DNA of 8,071 nt from JBAXGE01 sp044344145 (lineage in GTDB: Bacteria > Planctomycetota > Phycisphaerae > WQYP01), in NCBI GenBank assembly GCA_044344145.1, contig JBIJDM010000132.1, positions 1 through 8,071 of the forward strand, given 5' to 3'. Shown here piece by piece: positions 1 through 5,801 of the stretch. Position 1 is the stretch's first letter. The number at the start of each line of letters is the position of its first letter. The notes under the pieces were generated by a model. It searched no databases and was not told the DNA's origin. It was given only the letters and a program-made list of their open reading frames with translations. The position numbers were made by a program, and so were the translations under genes.

Positions 1-2
1 CG

Positions 3-275
3 GCCGCCCCCAGCGGTAAAGACCCCGCCTCGGATTATAAAAAACGTCTGGGCGTGTGGATGTTCATTCCCTACGCCCTCGTCTATGCCAGTTTTGTGGT
101 GATCAACCTCACGAATCCCAAGGTGATGGAAATCGTGGTGCTGATGGGCCTCAATGTGGCCGTGGTGTTCGGCTTTGGCCTGATCGTTCTGGCCATGGTG
201 CTGGCGTTAATCTACAACCATCTGTGCACCCGCAAGGAAGCATTGATGGCCACCCAAGACGATAAAAAGGACTAA
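3..275 (+). CDS. DUF485 family small inner-membrane protein, 5' truncated
   Basis: This is the last 90 codons of a gene whose start lies upstream of the window. The frame is open from base 3, and a GTG at 54 is probably only an internal valine, because the family motif YKKRLGVWMF already begins before it (residues 12-21 of the visible part). Two hydrophobic helices are visible at residues 17-37 and 44-72 (GFGLIVLAMVLALIYN), followed by a charged tail ending DDKKD. This is the DUF485 pattern of roughly 100 residues, two helices and cytoplasmic ends, so only a short N-terminus should be missing. DUF485 genes usually sit directly before ActP-type acetate/monocarboxylate symporters, and the next gene starts 6 nt after this stop. 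The role as a small accessory subunit of the transporter is inferred from this pairing. Its molecular action is not established from the sequence. Confidence 0.87.
   Translation, partial: AAPSGKDPASDYKKRLGVWMFIPYALVYASFVVINLTNPKVMEIVVLMGLNVAVVFGFGLIVLAMVLALIYNHLCTRKEALMATQDDKKD
265..271 (+). promoter_or_regulatory. Ribosome binding site for the symporter, inside the end of the DUF485 gene
   Basis: The purine run AAAAGGA ends 10 nt before the ATG at 282 and overlaps the last codons of the upstream gene. With only 6 nt between that stop and this start, translation of the two genes is probably coupled. This supports ATG 282 as the symporter start. Confidence 0.6.
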
Positions 276-281
276 TCACAC

Positions 282-2186
282 ATGGCTATTGCAATTTTTC
301 TGGGCTTCGTGGCCGTGGTTCTGGTGTTGTCGTTCTATCTGGGCGCGCGCACCAAGTCGGCCAACAGTTACTACGCGGCGGGTGGGAATATTCACTGGGC
401 CGTCAATGGGATCGCCTTCGCGGGCGATTACCTCTCGGCGGCGTCATTCCTGGGCATCTGCGGCATGATCGCGGTGGCGGGGTATGACGGTTTCCTCTAT
501 TCCATCGGTTATCTGGCCGGTTGGATTGTGGCGCTGTTTGTGATTGCCGAACCGATGAAGCGGCTGGGCAAATACACCTTCACCGACGCGCTGGATTCCA
601 AGTTCAACTCGCGCGGGATCAAACTCACCGCCGCCATCTCCACGCTGGTGGTCTCGGTGTTTTATCTCATCCCCCAGATGGTGGGGGCGGGCGTGTTGGT
701 CGAACCGCTGCTGAATATCCCGCATTGGGTGGGGGTGGTGATGGTCGGCTGCATCGTGATTACCATCGTGGCCACCGCCGGGATGGCGTCTACGACGTAC
801 GTCCAGTTTCTCAAAGGGGCTTTGCTGATTATCTTCTCGACGGTGCTGGTCATCGCGGTGCTGCGCCGCGGGGTTTCGACGGAACCCGATCAGGGCGGGA
901 GTGTGCCGTTCTACAAGCTGGCCATCCTGCCGGCCACGGAAGTGGAAGGCAAACTGTTGGTGCCGGAATATCAGGTAATGGAAGTGCAGGCCGTCAAAGG
1001 CCATAAGTTTGCCCGGTTGACCAAGGCTGGGGTGGAAACCTGGTGGATGGTGGAGGGGCAGGGCGCGGCGCTGCAGTTGAAAGAAATTCAGTCCGTGGTC
1101 AAAACGGCCAAGGGTGAGACGCTGACCAATGGCCGCAAGGACGAAAAACTGCGGCAAGTGGGCAATCTGACCAAGATTGCCGGCAAGACCGGCGAAGAAG
1201 CCAAAGAAGACTCGGTCGGCCCGCTGCGTTTCTTGGCGTTGCTGGGTGATAAAGATACCACGGTGGAACTGTGGAAGTCCGTCAAGCTGACCGATGCCGA
1301 CAAAGGTGCGGTCACACTGTACTATCCGCAGGAAGCCGCCGGCAGCCGGTTGATGCGGCCGGGGGTGAAGTTGAAACTGGAAGGGTCCGCGTTGGAGAAG
1401 CTGGACTTCGCCTCGCTGATGCTGGCGTTGTTCTTCGGGACGGCGGCACTGCCGCACATTCTGATCCGTTACTACACAGTCCCCAGCCCGGCCAGTGCGC
1501 GCAAGTCCACGATTGTGGCCATCGCGGCGATCGGATTCTTCTATGTGTTGACGCTGTATATGGGTCTGGGTGCCATGGTCAGCGGGACGATCAATCCGGT
1601 GTCGGATAACATGTCCGCGCCGCTGCTGGCCCGTTCGTTCGGCCAGGTGTTGTTTGCGATTATCTCGGCCATCGCCTTTGCCACGGTTCTGGGCACGGTG
1701 GCGGGGCTGATTATTGCCGCCTCGGGTGCGGTGGCCCATGATCTGATGGACCGCTATGCCAAGGTGAAGTTCACCGATCGGGGCAAGGTCAAGGCGGGCA
1801 AACTGGCCGCTGTGGCCGTGGGCGTGATCGCCATCATTCTGGGCATCCTGTTTCAGGGCATGAATGTGTCGTTCCTGGTTGGGCTGGCGTTTGCCATCGC
1901 GGCGTCCGCGAATCTGCCGGCGATGATCATGCTGCTGTTCTGGAAGCGGACCACGTCGCAGGGCATCGCCTCGTCCATTGTGGTGGGCATCATCGCCTCG
2001 CTGGGGCTGATTCTGCTGTCGCCGGAACTCTATGGGCGTTACGGGCTGGATCCCGATACCGCGCCGATTCCGTTCAGCAATCCCGCGCTGATTTCGGTGC
2101 CGTTGAGCTTTATCACGCTGGTGGTGGTGTCGCTGCTGACGCCCAAGCCCACGGCGGAGCCGGCACCTGATGCGGTGAACGCCTGA
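282..2186 (+). CDS. Sodium:solute symporter, ActP-type (probable cation/acetate or monocarboxylate symporter) with large loop insert
   Basis: This 634-residue inner-membrane protein of the SSS family probably imports acetate or a related short carboxylate with Na+ or another cation. Hydrophobic helices are visible at about residues 2-20, 43-66, 68-89, 115-140, 148-168, 172-194, 375-396, 410-432, 450-482, 505-525, 528-553, 560-580 and 602-620. Family marks include AGDYLSAASFLG at 47-58 in TM2, the ActP-like GTAALPHILIRYYTVP at 386-401, and FATVLGTVAGLIIAASGAVAHDL at 466-488, the helix that in SSS proteins contributes to the sodium site. E. coli ActP has about 549 residues. The excess here is a hydrophilic, Lys-rich stretch at about 198-375 between TM6 and TM7, which the family topology would place outside the cytoplasm. 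The upstream DUF485 gene and the downstream CBS-DUF294 gene are typical ActP neighbours. SSS/ActP assignment is firm. Acetate as substrate is inferred, with pyruvate, propionate or lactate as alternatives. Confidence 0.93.
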   Translation: MAIAIFLGFVAVVLVLSFYLGARTKSANSYYAAGGNIHWAVNGIAFAGDYLSAASFLGICGMIAVAGYDGFLYSIGYLAGWIVALFVIAEPMKRLGKYTFTDALDSKFNSRGIKLTAAISTLVVSVFYLIPQMVGAGVLVEPLLNIPHWVGVVMVGCIVITIVATAGMASTTYVQFLKGALLIIFSTVLVIAVLRRGVSTEPDQGGSVPFYKLAILPATEVEGKLLVPEYQVMEVQAVKGHKFARLTKAGVETWWMVEGQGAALQLKEIQSVVKTAKGETLTNGRKDEKLRQVGNLTKIAGKTGEEAKEDSVGPLRFLALLGDKDTTVELWKSVKLTDADKGAVTLYYPQEAAGSRLMRPGVKLKLEGSALEKLDFASLMLALFFGTAALPHILIRYYTVPSPASARKSTIVAIAAIGFFYVLTLYMGLGAMVSGTINPVSDNMSAPLLARSFGQVLFAIISAIAFATVLGTVAGLIIAASGAVAHDLMDRYAKVKFTDRGKVKAGKLAAVAVGVIAIILGILFQGMNVSFLVGLAFAIAASANLPAMIMLLFWKRTTSQGIASSIVVGIIASLGLILLSPELYGRYGLDPDTAPIPFSNPALISVPLSFITLVVVSLLTPKPTAEPAPDAVNA

Positions 2187-2202
2187 TCGCGCCGGATTTG
2201 CG

Positions 2203-2230
2203 TTGGCTTCCGGACCCCCAGTGGTAGAAT
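2203..2230 (+). promoter_or_regulatory. Candidate internal promoter with extended -10, almost abutting the start codon
   Basis: The motif TGGTAGAAT at 2222-2230 reads as an extended -10 (TGn then TAGAAT, 5 of 6 matches to TATAAT). A weak -35-like TTGGCT lies at 2203-2208, 16 bp upstream. Transcription from it would begin about 6-8 nt further on, at or next to the ATG at 2238, giving a leaderless or nearly leaderless message. The only Shine-Dalgarno-like element before that ATG, AGGAA at 2231-2235, is just 2 nt from the start, closer than usual. This is a motif match only, and co-transcription from upstream remains equally possible. Confidence 0.35.
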
Positions 2231-2237
2231 AGGAACC

Positions 2238-5200
2238 ATGCGGCACCCGTTGCGCGTCAATCTCCACTGCCACAGTGATCTGTCCGATGGGTCACTCCCC
2301 CCGGAACGGGTGGCGGAAGCGCTGGCCGGGGCCAAGGTGGTGTGCGCGGCGCTGACCGACCACGACACTACGGCTGGATTGGACCGCTTTGAACAAGTGC
2401 TCAAACCGCACGGCATCGCGCTCTTGCCGGGGGTGGAAATCACCGTCGCCGGGACCGATAGTCAGATGCATGTGTTGGCGTACGGCTTTGATCCCCAAAA
2501 TCCCGAGTTGCAGGATTTACTGAAGGCCAACCGGCAGCGCCGCGCGGGTACCCTGGCCGATCCCCCCGCGCCGCCGTACGGCGGGATTGAAGCCGTGCTG
2601 CGCACTGTGCATAAGGCGGGGGGGACGGTATTTCTGGCTCATCCGCTGGACTATATCGCTGATGTGGCCCAGCTTGAGCAAGCCTTGGGGAACCTGCGGC
2701 AACTGGGGCTGGATGGTGTCGAAGCACTCTATCGCAAATACACTCCCGAGCAGCAGGCCAAGCTGGTGGAACTGGCCGAGCAGCACCATTTGCTGATTTG
2801 TGCGGGGACAGATTTTCACGGTTTCGACCAGCCTGGGCTGAATGGGTTGGCGTTGGATTTCCCGCCGCACCACTGGGCGAAGTTCCGCGCGGCGCATTCC
2901 CAATGGGGCTTGCCGACGACCGCTGCTTCCGATCCCACCGAGGCGCGGTCCACACGACGACGGCTGCTCAATACCGCGCCGCATTTCCCCTGGAAGCGGT
3001 TCGTGCTGCGCACGGTCTTCCCCACCCTGCTGGCGATTGCACTGTTTGTCTTCACCATCTTTTTCGTGATGTTGCCATTTTTAGAAAGCACGCTTTTGCA
3101 GCGGAATCGCAAGACGATCCGCGAATTGACCAATTCCGCGTGGAGTATTCTGGCCGAAGGTCAGCAGGATGTGGCGGCAGGGCGGCTGACGCTGGCCGCC
3201 GCCCAGGAACGTGCCCGCACCCGCATTGCGGCCTTGCGCTACGGCGACCAGCGCAAAGATTACTTCTGGATCACCGACCTGCAGCCGCGCATGATCATGC
3301 ATCCGTACCGCCAGGAACTCAACGGCGCCGACCTGTCGGATTTCTCCGATATCCGGGGGCGCAAACTGTTTGTCGAGTCGGTGCGGCTGGTGCGCAGCGA
3401 GCACGAAGGGTTTGTGCAGTATTACTGGCAGTGGCAGGACAATCCCGACCGGGTGGTGCCCAAGGAATCTTTTGTGCGGCTGTTCGAACCCTGGGGCTGG
3501 ATTATCGGCACAGGCATGTATCTGGACGATGTGAAGGCCGAAGTGGACCAGTTGACGCACCGGCTGGTGCAGTTCTGTCTGGCGATCACCGCGCTGGTCA
3601 CGCTGCTGCTGGCGTATACGGCGCGGGAAAATCTGCGCATCGAACGCAAGCGGGCCCGCGCGGAAGCGGAGTTGCGCGAATCGCACGAAAAATATGCCAC
3701 GCTGGTGGAGGCCGCCACCGAGGGCACGCTGATGGTGCTGGACGGCAAGCCCGCGTATGCCAATCGCACCATGGCCGAGTTGCTGGGGTATAGCGCGGCG
3801 GAACTGACGCAGCTTAATCTGCTCGATCTGTTTCCCTCCGAGCCATCCGCCCCCAATCCCGCGCGCGTCCATATTCAGGCCCTGGCCGAAGGTGGCCCCG
3901 AGCCCGAACCCTTTGCCGCCCCGCTGCGGACGCGGGCGGGCAATACCATCAAGGCACTGCTGAATGTCACCCGGATCGCACTGGCGGGCAAGGTGGGGTT
4001 CATTCTGGTCGCCCGGGATATCACGCAGCAAAAGTCCCCGGCGGCCCGGCATGAGGCACTGCTGGAAGAACTGCAAACGTCGCTGTTGGCCATGCACCGG
4101 CCGTTGAAAGATGTGCCTGCTGCGCTGGTCACCTGCGATCTGCAGATGCCCATTGCCCGCGCTGCGGCGCTGATGACCCGATCGGGGGTCAGCGCCTTGG
4201 CCGTCACATCGGGCACGGATGGCGCGGTGGTGGGTATCGTCACCGATCAGGACCTGCGCCAGCGCGTGCTGGCCGCGGGGCGCGATGCGTACCATCCGGT
4301 CATGGAGATCATGACCGCACCGGTCATCGCGCTGGCGGACACGACCCCGCTGCACGAAGCCCTGCTGGCCATGCGTCACCACCAGATTCAGCATCTGGCC
4401 GTGCGTAACGCCGAGGGGCGGATTGTCGGATTGGTCCGGGCTACGGACCTGATGGCGTATCAGCAGCATTCACCCGCCGCGCTGACCGCGCAGGTCGAGT
4501 TGGCCGGGACGTGGGAGGAGCTCAGCGCGATTCGTCGGCAAGTGCCCCAGTGGGCGCGGGTACTGCTGGACAGCGGGGCCAATCCCCTGACGGTGGCGCG
4601 GCTCAATACCCGCTTGAGTGATGCCATTACGCAACGGTTGATTGCTTTGGCGCAGGCGGAATTGGGACCCGCGCCGGCGGAATTCTGTTTTCTGGCGCTG
4701 GGCAGTCAGGGCCGCGCGGAGCAAACTCTGTTCACCGATCAGGACCATGCGCTGGTGTATCAGGATGCTCCGGCCGAACAGGCGGAAGCGGTGGCGGCGT
4801 ATTTTCTGGCGCTGGGGCAGCGGGTTTCCGCCGGTCTGGAGCACGCGGGCTATCTGCGTTGCCGGGGTGAGGTGATGGCCTCCAACCCGCGGTGGTGTCA
4901 GCCGGTGTCGGTCTGGCAGCGTTACTTCACCAAGTGGATTACCGGCTCGACACCGCAGGATTTGCTGGAATGCAATACCTTCTTTGATTTCCGCCCCGCC
5001 GCCGGCAACGAAGAACTGGCCCACGAACTGCGCCGCACCTGTGCCGCGCTGATGCAGGATTGCCCGGAGTTCTTCATCCACTTTGCCCAGAATGCCCTGC
5101 TGTATAAACCGCCGATCGGGTTTTTCGGTCAACTGGTCACCGACGCCAGCGGGCCCGAGGGGCATACGTTGAATCTGAAAGAGGCGATGATGCCGATCGT

Positions 5201-5513
5201 CAATTTCGCCCGGCTGTATGCTCTGCGCCATAACGACCCGCAGACCCATACCGTGGACCGACTGGACCGGCTGGTGCAGTTGCAGGTGCTCAAAACCGCG
5301 TTCCATGAAGAGTTGGTGCAGGCGTATACGTTTCTGATGCAACTGCGGCTGACGCACCAGGCGGCGGCACTGGCCGCAGGCGCTACTCCCGACAACACCC
5401 TGAATCCCAAACACCTCACCCCGCTGCGTGAAGCGATGCTCAAGCACAGTTTCGCGCTGATCACCACGCTACAGAAAAAAATAAGCTATGACTTTCTGGG
5501 TGGAATCGTTTGA
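2238..5513 (+). CDS. PHP phosphoesterase - Cache - PAS - CBS - DUF294 nucleotidyltransferase fusion, membrane-bound
   Basis: This is a 1091-residue single frame. Residues 5-230 form a PHP domain with the full set of candidate metal ligands: H10, H12 and D17 (HCHSDLSDGS), D41-H42-D43 (LTDHDT), E67 (GVEIT), H78, H135 (LAHP), D192 and H194 (GTDFHG). Its middle region is short compared with YciV/RNase AM-type proteins. A first helix at 256-280 is preceded by K253, R254 and R258. A single-Cache (sCache_2-like) sensor spans about 290-430 (KDYFWITD; MIMHP; EPWGWIIGTGMYLDDV). The second helix at 443-462 is followed by a basic linker, a PAS domain at about 485-595, CBS domains at about 628-680 and 685-742, and a DUF294 nucleotidyltransferase at about 745-890. 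The catalytic pattern GSQGRAEQT (822-830) with D834 and D836 is intact. A DUF294 C-terminal helical domain covers about 915-1080. Topology puts Cache in the periplasm and both enzymes in the cytoplasm. The gene lies 51 nt after the symporter. The start is set by the PHP motif at residue 8. DUF294-CBS next to ActP is familiar, but the PHP fusion is not one I recognise. Substrates are unknown. Confidence 0.9.
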   Translation: MRHPLRVNLHCHSDLSDGSLPPERVAEALAGAKVVCAALTDHDTTAGLDRFEQVLKPHGIALLPGVEITVAGTDSQMHVLAYGFDPQNPELQDLLKANRQRRAGTLADPPAPPYGGIEAVLRTVHKAGGTVFLAHPLDYIADVAQLEQALGNLRQLGLDGVEALYRKYTPEQQAKLVELAEQHHLLICAGTDFHGFDQPGLNGLALDFPPHHWAKFRAAHSQWGLPTTAASDPTEARSTRRRLLNTAPHFPWKRFVLRTVFPTLLAIALFVFTIFFVMLPFLESTLLQRNRKTIRELTNSAWSILAEGQQDVAAGRLTLAAAQERARTRIAALRYGDQRKDYFWITDLQPRMIMHPYRQELNGADLSDFSDIRGRKLFVESVRLVRSEHEGFVQYYWQWQDNPDRVVPKESFVRLFEPWGWIIGTGMYLDDVKAEVDQLTHRLVQFCLAITALVTLLLAYTARENLRIERKRARAEAELRESHEKYATLVEAATEGTLMVLDGKPAYANRTMAELLGYSAAELTQLNLLDLFPSEPSAPNPARVHIQALAEGGPEPEPFAAPLRTRAGNTIKALLNVTRIALAGKVGFILVARDITQQKSPAARHEALLEELQTSLLAMHRPLKDVPAALVTCDLQMPIARAAALMTRSGVSALAVTSGTDGAVVGIVTDQDLRQRVLAAGRDAYHPVMEIMTAPVIALADTTPLHEALLAMRHHQIQHLAVRNAEGRIVGLVRATDLMAYQQHSPAALTAQVELAGTWEELSAIRRQVPQWARVLLDSGANPLTVARLNTRLSDAITQRLIALAQAELGPAPAEFCFLALGSQGRAEQTLFTDQDHALVYQDAPAEQAEAVAAYFLALGQRVSAGLEHAGYLRCRGEVMASNPRWCQPVSVWQRYFTKWITGSTPQDLLECNTFFDFRPAAGNEELAHELRRTCAALMQDCPEFFIHFAQNALLYKPPIGFFGQLVTDASGPEGHTLNLKEAMMPIVNFARLYALRHNDPQTHTVDRLDRLVQLQVLKTAFHEELVQAYTFLMQLRLTHQAAALAAGATPDNTLNPKHLTPLREAMLKHSFALITTLQKKISYDFLGGIV

Positions 5514-5568
5514 TTACCCATAATCGGCATATGGCTATTACGGGGATATATGAGAATTAGTGGCGGTA

Positions 5569-5582
5569 TTTGTCTCGACAAA
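5569..5582. repeat. Operator-like inverted repeat TTTGTC-tc-GACAAA
   Basis: A perfect 6-bp inverted repeat with a 2-bp centre lies 56 nt after the stop of the fusion gene and about 80 bp before the candidate promoter. The geometry fits a small dimeric repressor site, but one copy of this length can arise by chance and no cognate regulator is in the window. Confidence 0.3.
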
Positions 5583-5659
5583 GGTTGTTATAGACACAAC
5601 AGCTAGCAGTATTACATATATTGATGAAGAATCATAAGATAGAGGAGGAGGCCCACCGC

Positions 5660-5689
5660 TTGCATCTAACGTCATGGTTCTGCTATCAT
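5660..5689 (+). promoter_or_regulatory. Candidate sigma70-like promoter for the dCache_3 sensor gene
   Basis: TTGCAT at 5660-5665 is separated by 18 bp from TATCAT at 5684-5689, which is preceded by TGc (5681-5683), an extended -10. TATCAT matches five of six consensus bases, while the -35 matches only three. Transcription would start near 5696 and leave a leader of about 105 nt before the ATG at 5802. It is the best promoter match I found in this gap. Confidence 0.4.
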
Positions 5690-5733
5690 ACACAGACTGA
5701 ACGAGGATACGTAGCTCCACTTCGCGGTATTCC

Positions 5734-5775
5734 CCGGTTATTACTCGAAGTTACGAACTGGTAGGTAACACCAGT
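5734..5775 (+). promoter_or_regulatory. Overlapping, mutually exclusive small hairpins in the sensor gene leader
   Basis: Three stems compete for the same bases. CCGGTT at 5734-5739 can pair with AACTGG at 5756-5761 with one G-U pair. GTTAC at 5750-5754 can pair with GTAAC at 5765-5769. ACTGGT at 5757-5762 can pair with ACCAGT at 5770-5775 across a 7-nt loop. They lie 16-57 nt before the ribosome binding site. No known riboswitch class was recognised. The stems are short and could be chance. Confidence 0.3.
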
Positions 5776-5790
5776 GTCGGTCTGCCGGAT

Positions 5791-5795
5791 GAGGA
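5791..5795 (+). promoter_or_regulatory. Ribosome binding site that sets the start of the dCache_3 sensor
   Basis: GAGGA ends 6 nt before ATG 5802, an ideal spacing. An in-frame TGA at 5796-5798 rules out any upstream extension, so 5802 is the first possible start of this frame. Confidence 0.75.
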
Positions 5796-5801
5796 TGAAC
5801 A

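Larger units (their letters stand above)
5514..5801 (+). other. Noncoding gap of lower G+C between the two sensor genes
   Basis: This 288-bp stretch has no credible coding frame on either strand. By direct count, 5521-5800 is about 45% G+C, well below the 60-68% of sampled coding lines, with a minimum of about 30% in 5581-5640. It holds a candidate promoter at 5660-5689, a 14-bp operator-like palindrome at 5569-5582 and overlapping hairpins at 5734-5775. A 5-bp hairpin, CCATA/TATGG (5518-5534), follows the upstream stop but has no T-run, so no convincing rho-independent terminator is visible. No tRNA-like fold, CRISPR repeat or insertion-sequence end was recognised. Confidence 0.7.

Noticed and set aside
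2192..2213. Hairpin CCGGA/TCCGG between the symporter and the PHP gene as a terminator
   Set aside because: The stem is only 5 bp with a 12-nt loop and no T-run follows. It would also lie inside the candidate promoter.
2184..2240. Symporter stop TGA and the PHP gene are in the same reading frame with no other stop between, suggesting read-through
   Set aside because: Same-phase neighbours occur one time in three. The symporter ends at its usual hydrophilic tail, and the PHP domain has a proper ATG just before its first motif.
444..2273. Long antisense open frame of 609 codons opposite the symporter
   Set aside because: It lies opposite a clear SSS gene and its product is a low-complexity mix rich in His, Gln, Arg and Gly, typical of the complement of a high-G+C gene.
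2798..3793. 331-codon frame on the + strand in another phase of the fusion gene
   Set aside because: It crosses PHP, membrane and PAS coding sequence out of frame. The composition is Arg/Gly/His-rich with no hydrophobic helices, so it is a shadow and not evidence of a frameshift.
3081..5447. Two antisense frames (3081-4469 and 4470-5447) opposite the fusion gene
   Set aside because: Same His/Gln/Arg-rich shadow composition, no recognisable domain, and complete overlap with a multi-domain gene whose motifs are intact.
5538..5720. 60-codon minus-strand frame in the intergenic gap
   Set aside because: It has a hydrophobic middle but no recognised family. It overlaps the candidate promoter region, and open frames of this size are expected by chance in AT-richer sequence.
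5514..5801. Mobile-element end, attachment site or tRNA remnant in the low-G+C gap
   Set aside because: No transposase fragment, paired terminal repeats, target duplication or cloverleaf could be found by reading both strands.
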